Part shown: positions 53,493-61,056 of the stretch, piece by piece
Numbering within the stretch: the stretch's first letter is position 1
How the letters are laid out: every line of letters begins with the position of its first letter
From: an uncultured Winogradskyella sp.
GTDB taxonomy: Bacteria; Bacteroidota; Bacteroidia; Flavobacteriales; Flavobacteriaceae
Assembly: GCF_947498005.1 (NCBI RefSeq)
Contig: NZ_CANMIW010000003.1
Location: forward strand, 310,001 to 374,000
DNA length: 64,000 nt
Direction of reading: 5' to 3'
The notes under the pieces: model-generated
The model's input: only the letters and a program-made list of their open reading frames with translations
Databases searched by the model: none
Told to the model about the DNA's origin: nothing
Made by a program: the position numbers and the translations under genes

Positions 53493-54536
53493 TTATTTCA
53501 TTTCTAAGTCCGAAATTTGAATAGGCGACATCGCCAACTTATTCATAATCTCTGGTGTTTTATTATAAAGTAATTGTATAATTCTATGTGGCGCAAATAC
53601 GTAGCGTTGTCTAAAAATAGCATCCCAACGTTGAAAGGTTTGTTTGCTAAAAAAACTGCCTTCTTTAAATTCGCTACCCGATTTTAATTCGTCTATTTTA
53701 AATGAAATTGCGTACGATTCTAATGGCACTTCCTTACTAGCTATACTTTGTAAAATTGCATGTGTCACTTTGTTTTCATCTTTAGCGAACACATTATGAA
53801 TTGGTCCTAAATCGATACGTCTTATACGTTTAGGAAATACTTTTGGCAAACGCTTATCTATAGCATAAGCCATGGTATCTAAATTCATATCACGATCAGC
53901 TGCATTTTTTAGAACTGAATATATTTCATCCTTATAGTCTTGTACATTTTTACCATCGTAATTAAAATACATATAGCAAATGTATGGTCTGTTATGTGTT
54001 ACATCATAAAAGCTCCAACTTACCAAATACTCTTCTTCAGAATTTTCAGTAGCTTTCATAATTTTACCTTGTACAAAACGATTAAAAATATATTCTTTCT
54101 TAGCAGACGTGTAGTATACTATAGATGATGCTTGAAAGAGTTTGCGCTTAGCAATGGGCTCTTTTTTCCGCATTAAAGTATCTAAAAATTCTTCTTTTAG
54201 CGTTTCTACATCCGTAAGTTTGCCCAGATACTCTTCACGTAATTCTAAATCATTAAATAAATATCTAAACTCAAGGTAATTAGGAAAACCAGAATCGGTT
54301 AAATCCACTTTCATGTTTTCCTCATCATCATACATGTATTTTACACGCATGGCTTCAATAGAATACAACAACAAATCACTGTATTGCTTAAATAATTGAA
54401 CTTCTTGGTCGTTTAGTAATTGTTTTTCTTGAACCGCATAAATAAGTTCCTTTAATGTGAAATCTATCATTTTGTGATAAAACACATACTGTTCTTTGGA
54501 ATCTAATATTGCGGAATCTAAGGGTGTAACTATCAT
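53493..54536 (-). CDS. Uncharacterised soluble protein (347 aa) of the AAA+ operon
   Basis: No TM segment or signal peptide. Features: a helical N-terminus (FTLKELIYAVQEKQLL), a central beta region (SSIVYYTSAKKEYIFNRFVQGK, EEYLVSWSFYDVTHNRPYICYMYFNY), and a C-terminus rich in basic residues (PKRIRRIDLGPIHNVFAKDENK, FAPHRIIQLLYNKTPEI). I do not recognise it. It lies between the coiled-coil gene and the AAA+ gene, with gaps of about 150 bp on both sides, and so is probably a direct partner of one of them. Confidence 0.75.
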   Translation of the reverse strand: MIVTPLDSAILDSKEQYVFYHKMIDFTLKELIYAVQEKQLLNDQEVQLFKQYSDLLLYSIEAMRVKYMYDDEENMKVDLTDSGFPNYLEFRYLFNDLELREEYLGKLTDVETLKEEFLDTLMRKKEPIAKRKLFQASSIVYYTSAKKEYIFNRFVQGKIMKATENSEEEYLVSWSFYDVTHNRPYICYMYFNYDGKNVQDYKDEIYSVLKNAADRDMNLDTMAYAIDKRLPKVFPKRIRRIDLGPIHNVFAKDENKVTHAILQSIASKEVPLESYAISFKIDELKSGSEFKEGSFFSKQTFQRWDAIFRQRYVFAPHRIIQLLYNKTPEIMNKLAMSPIQISDLEMK

Positions 54537-54624
54537 TATGGTTGGTAGTTGGCAGTATTCTGTTTGCAGTGACCCTCAACTATTTGAAAGGCACTATTAA
54601 AAAATTTATCAAATTATAGCGTAT

Positions 54625-54673
54625 GGTTTTTAGTATTCAATTCGTATTTTCTACCAACTGAATACTAAAAACC
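54625..54673. repeat. Perfect 15-bp inverted repeat between the first two operon genes
   Basis: GGTTTTTAGTATTCA at 54625-54639 pairs with TGAATACTAAAAACC at 54659-54673, with a 19-nt loop, 13 bp after the coiled-coil stop. No T run follows at once, so it could act as a partial terminator or a 3'-end stabiliser that sets unequal expression along the operon. Confidence 0.8.
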
Positions 54674-54685
54674 AACAACTATTTT

Positions 54686-56032
54686 TTATCCTAAAAGGTC
54701 ATCGTCACTAGCTTCTGGCTTTGGTGGATCTGCTGGTTCACCTGCGCCATCATTTGCTGGTGCATTTCCATCTGCTGCGTAATAATCTTCGAAAATCTCT
54801 TTCATATCAATTCCGTAACGGTCAGCAAAATTAGACTGGATAGACTTATCCTTTTCTCTAATTTCTTGCAACGCTTCAGCATAACTTCCATAAACACCTT
54901 GCATCACTTTTTCGTGCACAGGAATGTTGTCCATCATTTCTTGACGTGCTTTAGCACTTGCCGTATGCATTGCAGCTAAAGTTTCTCCAATATGCTCATC
55001 GGTTTTAACACCTAAGTGTTCTAAAATAGCCGCAAATTCTTGGTCAGTACGTGCTTTTAATGCTACAACGTAACCATCGTAATATTTAAGACGCTCGTCT
55101 GTATCACTCTTTAATTTTGCTCTATGTGTTTGCAAATTACTACGTAAAGACGTTAATACTTTAATAGTAAGATTATGTTTGTGTACAAAACTATCTTTTG
55201 AAGCTGCTAAGGTTGTATAAGCATTTTTAAGACCTTCTAATTCTTCAACTTTTTGCTCTAAAGTAGTTACTTTACCTAACGCATCAGAGTATTCAGTAGA
55301 TTGCTTATCTGCAACTTCTTCTAAAGCTTGACGTGCTTGTTTTAGTAAAGCATATTCCGTTTCTAGCTTATCTTCTACTTCTTTTTTCTTTTGAAGCGCT
55401 TTTGTATGGTTGTTAGAAGCTTCAACAATTGCCGTTTTAAGACTTTCTTCAACTTCTTTTATTTCAATTTCTCTATCTTTTAAACGCTTAATTGCCGCTT
55501 GACTCTTAAAAGACAATTCATTTAATAATGTTTGTACATCAGCTGTTTCAATACGTTGTTGAAACATGGCTTTTGCCTTATTATCCGCAGCATCACGTAC
55601 TTTTTGAGCATCTTTTAATTCTTGTTCTGCTTTTTGAATTTTTCCTTTTCTACCAAAAAGGTTATTCCAAAATGTGTCTGGCTTTGCATTTGCATCTTCT
55701 AATTCAACTTTTGCACGTTCTAAACGTTTTATTGAATCGTCTATGATTTTTTGTTCTGAGGCATTTAAAGCAGAGAACCCTTCAAACATAATACCAACTT
55801 CATCTTGGTAATCGGTTAAATCTTTTATAGCATCTAATAAGGTAGTTCTGTCTTTTTCAGCCATATCTACAACATTATCTAATGTTGCATTTAATATTTT
55901 CTGACGACTTTCAGGATCATCTTCTTGAGCCAATTTAGACTTCATTTGGTCAATGGCCTTTCCCCAATTTACATCGACTTTCGCTGTTTTTTCGTTGGAA
56001 TTTGTTTCTAATAAATCAAAATCATCAGACAT
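54686..56032 (-). CDS. Long cytosolic coiled-coil protein, first gene of the AAA+ operon
   Basis: A 448-residue acidic protein. Residues about 85-290 are nearly continuous heptad coiled coil (KRLERAKVELEDANA, KIQKAEQELKDAQKVRDAADNK split here, KALQKKKEVEDKLETEYALLKQARQ). A compact helical region follows with LKYYDGYVVALKARTDQEF and EKVMQGVYGSYAEALQEI, and a C-terminal Ala/Pro/Asp tail ends in DDDLLG. Automated pipelines may call it microtubule-binding, which is meaningless here. It is probably a scaffold or filament protein for the AAA+ ATPase encoded two genes on. It is co-directional with seven further genes. Confidence 0.8.
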   Translation of the reverse strand: MSDDFDLLETNSNEKTAKVDVNWGKAIDQMKSKLAQEDDPESRQKILNATLDNVVDMAEKDRTTLLDAIKDLTDYQDEVGIMFEGFSALNASEQKIIDDSIKRLERAKVELEDANAKPDTFWNNLFGRKGKIQKAEQELKDAQKVRDAADNKAKAMFQQRIETADVQTLLNELSFKSQAAIKRLKDREIEIKEVEESLKTAIVEASNNHTKALQKKKEVEDKLETEYALLKQARQALEEVADKQSTEYSDALGKVTTLEQKVEELEGLKNAYTTLAASKDSFVHKHNLTIKVLTSLRSNLQTHRAKLKSDTDERLKYYDGYVVALKARTDQEFAAILEHLGVKTDEHIGETLAAMHTASAKARQEMMDNIPVHEKVMQGVYGSYAEALQEIREKDKSIQSNFADRYGIDMKEIFEDYYAADGNAPANDGAGEPADPPKPEASDDDLLG

Positions 56033-56443
56033 ATTTGTGTAGTGTTATTAAGTTGAACAATTTAAGGATAACAATTTCGGTAATTTTTTAAGACTATAAA
56101 AACTTTACTTACTAAAATATAGGTAGCTTGAATTTTAAAAATGTTACAATTTTCGTAATTATTTTTTAGCAATACTTTATTCTAAAAAAAATACTATTGA
56201 TATAATCAGTTTTAAATTTAATTATCGTGGTAATATTATCAATTTTATTTATTCATTTTTTAAATAATAAACCCTAAAACAAAAGGCTTAATATACCAAC
56301 AAACACAGCTGTTTATCGGATTTTACAACCGTTTTATCGATGAAATTGTTGATATAAAATGGTAAATAATTTAAAATTAAGCATTTAAGAATAAGATTTT
56401 TTCTATATTAGCATCCTAGAACCCCAATTCTAAACCATTATAT
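56033..56443. other. Intergenic stretch upstream of the AAA+ operon
   Basis: These 411 very AT-rich bp divide the operon from a small plus-strand gene. I see ACAGCTGT as a short palindrome near 56305 and a single TATCGG at 56314, neither convincing as a site. The operon promoter must lie here, but no box fits well. Confidence 0.4.
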
Positions 56444-56668
56444 ATGTTTATGCAACTTCTTACAAAGGCTTTGATTGTGACAACGACACAACTTACCATT
56501 ATACTCATATTAGTGGCTTCGGTTTTTCTAGTTCTTATTGCAATCGCAATTATTAAAATGTATAAACTTAAAGCTGAAAATAAAAAATTGATGCAAACCA
56601 ACGCCTTCAAGGACTACGAAAATTCAAATGAAGAAAGGCCTAGTGGACATCTTTATGGCGATAATTAA
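56444..56668 (+). CDS. Small single-span membrane protein (74 aa)
   Basis: One hydrophobic helix (ILILVASVFLVLIAIAIIKMY, about residues 20-40) followed by a basic then acidic cytosolic tail (KLKAENKKLMQ, FKDYENSNEERPSG). A one-mismatch -7 box (TATATTAG) lies about 35 nt upstream, and a hairpin terminator follows. It reads as a real small protein. The function is unknown. Confidence 0.55.
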   Translation: MFMQLLTKALIVTTTQLTIILILVASVFLVLIAIAIIKMYKLKAENKKLMQTNAFKDYENSNEERPSGHLYGDN

Positions 56669-56734
56669 ATTATTATAAAGTGATGACGTATATTAATAGA
56701 AAACTATAGTCTATTACGCAAAAATATAAAACTA

Positions 56735-56760
56735 AAAAGCCAGCAAATTGCTGGCTTTTA
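56735..56760. terminator. Bidirectional rho-independent terminator
   Basis: Stem AAAGCCAGCAA/TTGCTGGCTTT with flanking A and T tracts, between the small membrane protein gene and ettA, which are convergent. Confidence 0.85.
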
Positions 56761-56780
56761 CATTGTAAAATGAGTGAAAA

Positions 56781-58472
56781 TTATCTCACTAATTTTTTAT
56801 ATTTAATTCGTTTTGGCATTAAATCTCCACCTAAACGTTTCTTCTTATTTTCTTCATAATCACTAAAGCCTCCTTCAAAGAAATAGACTTGAGAATCACC
56901 TTCAAATGCTAATATGTGTGTACATATTCTATCTAAGAACCATCTATCGTGACTAATAACAACAGCACAACCTGCAAAATTCTCTAAACCTTCTTCTAAT
57001 GCTCTTAATGTATTTACATCTAGATCATTAGTAGGTTCATCTAAAAGTAAAACATTACCTTCCTCTTTAAGCGTCATAGCTAAATGCAAACGGTTTCGCT
57101 CACCACCAGAAAGTAATTTTACTTTTTTGTTTTGCTCACCTCCTGAGAAATTAAATCGGCTTAAATAGGCTCTAGAATTTACTTCCTTTCCTCCCATCAT
57201 AACCAACTCTTGCTCATCACTAAAGTTCTGCCAAATTGTTTTTTCCGGATCAATATTAGAGTGTTTCTGATCAACATATGCAATCTTGGCCGTTTCACCT
57301 ACTTTAAACTCTCCTTTATCAGGTTTTTCCTCTCCCATAATCATTCTGAATATAGTCGTTTTACCAGCACCATTTGGTCCAATAACACCAACAATACCAG
57401 CTTGAGGTAGATTAAAGTTTAAATCGTCATATAGTAACTTGTCATCATAGGCTTTGGCAACACCTGCAGCTTCAATTACATTAGTCCCCAAACGCGGACC
57501 ATTTGGAATGTAGATTTCTAACTTTTCATCGAGCTGTTTTTGATCCTGACTCATTAATTTGTCATAGTTCTTTAAACGTGCCTTTTGCTTAGTTTGTCTT
57601 CCTTTAGCTCCTTGACGTACCCAGTCTAACTCGCGTTCTAATGTTTTTTGACGTTTAGAAGCTGTTTTACTTTCTTGTGCCATACGCTTTGATTTTTGAT
57701 CTAACCAAGACGAGTAGTTTCCTTTCCAAGGAATCCCTTCTCCTCTATCTAATTCTAAAATCCAGCCTGCAACATTATCTAAGAAGTATCTATCGTGCGT
57801 TACCGCAATTACAGTTCCTTTATATTGTGCTAAATGATGCTCTAACCAATGTACAGACTCCGCATCTAAATGGTTGGTTGGCTCATCTAATAACAAGACA
57901 TCTGGCTCCTGAAGTAATAAACGACATAAGGCCACACGACGACGCTCACCACCAGAAAGAACTCCTATTTTCTTATCGCCATCTGGAGTGCGTAACGCAT
58001 CCATAGCAATTTCTAATTTGGTATCTAATTCCCATGCACCTGCCGCATCAATTTGATCTTGCAACTCTGCCTGTCGATTCATTAGCTTTTCCATTTTATC
58101 GGCATCGCTATAGACTTCTTCTAAACCAAACTGATCATTAATACTATTATATTCATCAAGAATAGCAACTGTTTCTGCAGCACCTTCTCGCACGATTTCC
58201 ATAACCGTTTTATCATCATCTAATTGAGGTTCTTGCTCTAAATAACCTACTGTGTAACCAGGTTGAAAAACAACATCTCCTTGATAGTTTTTATCTACAC
58301 CTGCAATAATTTTTAATAATGTAGATTTTCCTGATCCATTAAGACCAAGAATACCAATTTTAGCTCCATAGAAGAAGCTTAAATATATATTTTTTAAAAC
58401 TGGTGTATTTGCACCTGAAAACGTCTTTGTAAGACCAGACATTGCAAAAATCACTTTTTTATCGTCACTCAT
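56781..58472 (-). CDS. ettA: Energy-dependent translational throttle protein EttA (ABC-F)
   Basis: A 563-residue tandem ABC ATPase without membrane domain. Walker A sites: GLNGSGKST and GPNGAGKTT. Signatures: LSGGERRRVALCRLLL and LSGGERNRLHLAM. The linker between the domains carries the EttA-type KSKRMAQESKTASKRQKTL and EWVRQGAKGRQTK elements (here DWVRQGAKGRQTK). Length and C-terminal sequence match EttA, which binds the ribosomal E site and gates the first translocation according to ATP/ADP ratio. A small CAL67264-type membrane protein gene lies just upstream. Confidence 0.95.
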   Translation of the reverse strand: MSDDKKVIFAMSGLTKTFSGANTPVLKNIYLSFFYGAKIGILGLNGSGKSTLLKIIAGVDKNYQGDVVFQPGYTVGYLEQEPQLDDDKTVMEIVREGAAETVAILDEYNSINDQFGLEEVYSDADKMEKLMNRQAELQDQIDAAGAWELDTKLEIAMDALRTPDGDKKIGVLSGGERRRVALCRLLLQEPDVLLLDEPTNHLDAESVHWLEHHLAQYKGTVIAVTHDRYFLDNVAGWILELDRGEGIPWKGNYSSWLDQKSKRMAQESKTASKRQKTLERELDWVRQGAKGRQTKQKARLKNYDKLMSQDQKQLDEKLEIYIPNGPRLGTNVIEAAGVAKAYDDKLLYDDLNFNLPQAGIVGVIGPNGAGKTTIFRMIMGEEKPDKGEFKVGETAKIAYVDQKHSNIDPEKTIWQNFSDEQELVMMGGKEVNSRAYLSRFNFSGGEQNKKVKLLSGGERNRLHLAMTLKEEGNVLLLDEPTNDLDVNTLRALEEGLENFAGCAVVISHDRWFLDRICTHILAFEGDSQVYFFEGGFSDYEENKKKRLGGDLMPKRIKYKKLVR

Positions 58473-58524
58473 AATTTAAGTATAAAAGTTTATTGTTATA
58501 AAGTTAAAAGATATTCTGGCCAAA

Positions 58525-58707
58525 TTAAACTCTGCCTTTCAAGGCATTAAACACCCATGATATACAGAAAAAACCACCACCAACAGCAGCAAATCCCCAA
58601 CCTGCAACATCATCGTATCTAAATGCACCTAATGCTATTAAACCACATCCTACAAATATCATTATCCAAGTTGCCCAAGCTAGTACTGTGTTTTTATTCA
58701 TCGCCAT
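58525..58707 (-). CDS. CAL67264 family small membrane protein
   Basis: A 60-residue protein with two TM helices (ATWIMIFVGCGLIALGAF and AAVGGGFFCISWVFNAL) joined by the motif RYDDVAGWGF. The sequence MNKNTVLAWATWIMIFVG closely matches a flavobacterial family named CAL67264 after a Gramella locus, as I recall it. No function is known. It is 52 bp upstream of ettA. Confidence 0.85.
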   Translation of the reverse strand: MAMNKNTVLAWATWIMIFVGCGLIALGAFRYDDVAGWGFAAVGGGFFCISWVFNALKGRV

Positions 58708-58769
58708 ATTCTTAATCTTTAATTTGGTTAATTAGTTAGTTGAATTACAAATATCGTATTTTAAATAAA

Positions 58770-58794
58770 AAAAGCATCACAAATTGTGATGCTT
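58770..58794 (-). terminator. Terminator of the DoxX-FMN reductase-MarR-pirin operon
   Basis: Perfect stem AAGCATCACAA/TTGTGATGCTT. On the minus strand it is followed by a T7 run. It lies 24 bp after the pirin stop. Confidence 0.85.
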
Positions 58795-58817
58795 ATATAA
58801 TTATTCATGTTAAAAAT

Positions 58818-59543
58818 CTATAATTTTATCATTGGTACTTCAATGAATAATAACTCACTCTTTGATTTTGCTGTAATTTTAAAACTATCCGTTTCAGAAA
58901 TTCCTATAGCATCACGCGAGTTTAAATCTTCATTTTCAATACTACTATTTCCTGCTATATTCATGATGTAAACACCATGATCTTCACTTTTTAATGTATA
59001 CTGAAACGAATTATTTTCTAACAAATCAATTCTAGAAAGTTTAACATCTTGATGGACTTTTAAACTTGCATTGTCCTTATCACTAAATGAGGTTACTAAA
59101 GTTTGAAGTTGTCCTTGTCTATCTTCAGCTTTAAATACCTTTTGATCGTAACGCGGTTTTACATTTCTTTCATCTGGAATAATCCATATTTGAAATAAAC
59201 CTAATTCGTCATTAACAGAACCATTAATTTCAGAATGTTGAATCCCAGTGCCTGCAGACATTACTTGCACTTCACCTGGTACAACAGTTTGCCAATCATT
59301 ATGCATGTTATCACGATGCTTAAGAACACCTTTTAATGGAATGGTAATAATTTCCATATTATCGTGTGGATGTGTACCAAATCCCATTTTAGGTCCAACA
59401 ATATCATCATTTAACACTCTTAAAGCGCCAAAATGAATTCTATCTTCACTAAACCAACCTGCAAAACTAAAGGAGTGATTAGCTTTTAACCATCCATGAT
59501 CTGCAAATCCTCTACTCTCTGCTTTATGTATTACCTTTTTCAT
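58818..59543 (-). CDS. Pirin family protein
   Basis: A 241-residue bicupin. GFGTHPHDNMEIITIPLKG supplies the His metal ligands, and GTGIQHSEINGS the His/Glu of the cupin site. FAGWFSEDRIHFG and LGLFQIWIIPDERN are further pirin patterns. YhaK-like and quercetinase-like activities are known in the family. Its start overlaps the marR stop by 4 nt. The DoxX/NAD(P)H reductase neighbours point to quinone or aromatic redox stress. Confidence 0.9.
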   Translation of the reverse strand: MKKVIHKAESRGFADHGWLKANHSFSFAGWFSEDRIHFGALRVLNDDIVGPKMGFGTHPHDNMEIITIPLKGVLKHRDNMHNDWQTVVPGEVQVMSAGTGIQHSEINGSVNDELGLFQIWIIPDERNVKPRYDQKVFKAEDRQGQLQTLVTSFSDKDNASLKVHQDVKLSRIDLLENNSFQYTLKSEDHGVYIMNIAGNSSIENEDLNSRDAIGISETDSFKITAKSKSELLFIEVPMIKL

Positions 59544-59977
59544 CTCATTTTATCTAATAAATCACTTAATTGTGATGCTTCTTCTTCAGTTAAATTTTGA
59601 AAAATACTTTTACGATCTGCTTTAGAAATCTCTTCTAACAGATTTAATCCTTCTTCAGTAATATTGATATGTACAACACGTCTATCATTTGGGCAAGCGA
59701 TACGTTCAATCAAGTGTTTTGAACTGAGCTTATCCATTAAACGCGTCGCATTTGGAGATCTTTCAATCATGCGTTCCTTTATCGTTTGTACTTTTAAAGG
59801 TTGACCTGCTCCTTTTAAAATTCTTAATATATTATACTGCTGTGATGAAATTTTAAAAGGTTTAAAAAATGCAGCCTGATAACTATTAATCCAATTAGCC
59901 GTGTACAAAATATTAAGCATTGCTTTTACTTTTTGATTCGGAAACGTAGAATTAATATCTTTAGAAAAATCGCCCAT
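59540..59977 (-). CDS. MarR-family transcriptional regulator
   Basis: A 145-residue protein with a winged HTH: SSQQYNILRILKGAGQPLKVQTI, NATRLMDKLSSKHLIERIACPNDRRVVHINITEEG; the DRR wing is typical (the long string is given as separate elements). It overlaps pirin by 4 nt and lies 42 bp after the FMN reductase gene. It probably represses its own operon through the palindrome at 60958-60969 and responds to a phenolic or electrophile. Confidence 0.92.
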   Translation of the reverse strand: MGDFSKDINSTFPNQKVKAMLNILYTANWINSYQAAFFKPFKISSQQYNILRILKGAGQPLKVQTIKERMIERSPNATRLMDKLSSKHLIERIACPNDRRVVHINITEEGLNLLEEISKADRKSIFQNLTEEEASQLSDLLDKMR

Positions 59978-60019
59978 ATATTCTGAATAATTAAATTAAT
60001 ATAATATTAAAGGAGAAAC

Positions 60020-60550
60020 TTATAGAGTGGCTTCAAATTTTTTGACCTGTTCTAATAATTGTGCATTTGATGCCTCATCGGTAATTTTACCTTCAGAAAA
60101 ATTATCATAAAAAGAAGGTAATGAAAACGTACCTACAATTTGTGCATCATGATACGGAAATCTACCTTTTGCGATTTCTAAAACTGTAACTCCTCCTCTA
60201 GCTCCAGGAGATGTTGCCATTAATAACATAGGTTTATTTAGAAATGTTTTTTGCTCAATGCGAGAAATCCAATCAAATAAGTTTTTGAAAACTGCACTGT
60301 ACGCTCCATTATGTTCTGCCAACGAAAGAATAATACCATCAGAATTCTTTATGGCCTCTGCAAAACGTTTTGCATTTTCAGGAAATCCTTCTTTCTGTTC
60401 TAAGTCTACTCCGTAAATAGGTAGCTCAAAATCGTTTAAATCTAAAATATTAATTTCAGTTTCTTTTACTAAACTAGAGGTATACTCAACTAATTTTTTG
60501 TTGATTGAAGTAGTGCTATTACTACCTGCAAATGCTATTATATTTTTCAT
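60020..60550 (-). CDS. NAD(P)H-dependent FMN reductase (flavodoxin-like fold)
   Basis: A 176-residue enzyme. IIAFAGSNSTTSINKKLVEY is the phosphate-binding FMN loop, SLAEHNGAYSAVFKNLFDWI the second flavin contact, and TSPGARGG the third. Members reduce FMN, azo dyes, quinones or chromate. It is co-transcribed between DoxX (1 nt gap) and MarR. It probably detoxifies quinones. Confidence 0.92.
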   Translation of the reverse strand: MKNIIAFAGSNSTTSINKKLVEYTSSLVKETEINILDLNDFELPIYGVDLEQKEGFPENAKRFAEAIKNSDGIILSLAEHNGAYSAVFKNLFDWISRIEQKTFLNKPMLLMATSPGARGGVTVLEIAKGRFPYHDAQIVGTFSLPSFYDNFSEGKITDEASNAQLLEQVKKFEATL

Positions 60551-60551
60551 T

Positions 60552-60908
60552 TTAGTTTTGGTTTTTTTTGTTAAATATATAAGATACTATCAATAAAACA
60601 AACGCTATAAGCGCTCCTGTTTGTTCGCCATCGCCAATCATGTAATGCGCGAAAAATGCCAATATAAATGCAAAGAAAAATCCTGCATAAGCCCATTCTT
60701 TAATCACTTTAAATTTAGGGTTCCAAATAGCAAAAAGCCCTAAAAGTTTAGCCACAGCGTAGGGATAAATAATATAAGTTGGATAACCAAAATTAGTGAA
60801 CATTTGAGACACATCTTCATGTTTAAAAAAATACATGCTTACAGAAAACAGCATCAATAAGGTTAACAATCCTGTGGCTACGTAATAAATAATTTTATTT
60901 TTTTTCAT
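60552..60908 (-). CDS. DoxX family membrane protein
   Basis: A 118-residue protein with four TM helices (IIYYVATGLLTLLMLFSVSMY, YIIYPYAVAKLLGLFAIW, WAYAGFFFAFILAFFAHYMI, ALIAFVLLIVSYIF). FGYPTYIIYPYAVAKLLG matches the DoxX-like (DUF4267-type) pattern. In Bacteroidota it is often the first gene of MarR-controlled redox operons. A palindrome overlaps its promoter. The biochemical role is not settled. Confidence 0.85.
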   Translation of the reverse strand: MKKNKIIYYVATGLLTLLMLFSVSMYFFKHEDVSQMFTNFGYPTYIIYPYAVAKLLGLFAIWNPKFKVIKEWAYAGFFFAFILAFFAHYMIGDGEQTGALIAFVLLIVSYIFNKKNQN

Positions 60909-60932
60909 TTTATAATATGTTTAGTTAGAGTG

Positions 60933-60969
60933 CAAATATAACATAAAATTTATTTACATTCCTAGGAAT
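60933..60969 (-). promoter_or_regulatory. Promoter and operator of the MarR redox operon
   Basis: The minus strand has TATATTTG (60940-60933), a perfect -7 box, 25 nt before the doxX ATG. The palindrome ATTCCTAGGAAT (60958-60969, 12 bp perfect) covers the -33 region and so is a likely MarR repressor site. Confidence 0.6.
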
Positions 60970-61056
60970 ATATTTCCATGTTATATATTTTTAGAAAACA
61001 TTAACTTTCCAAAAATAGTTTCGTTTTGTAAATTCGTACAAAACAAATCTATATTA

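Noticed and set aside
56314..56340. TATCGG near 56314 as a further SatD operator
   Set aside because: The position 14 nt on reads ACCGTT, not CCRATA, so the palindrome of the array is absent.
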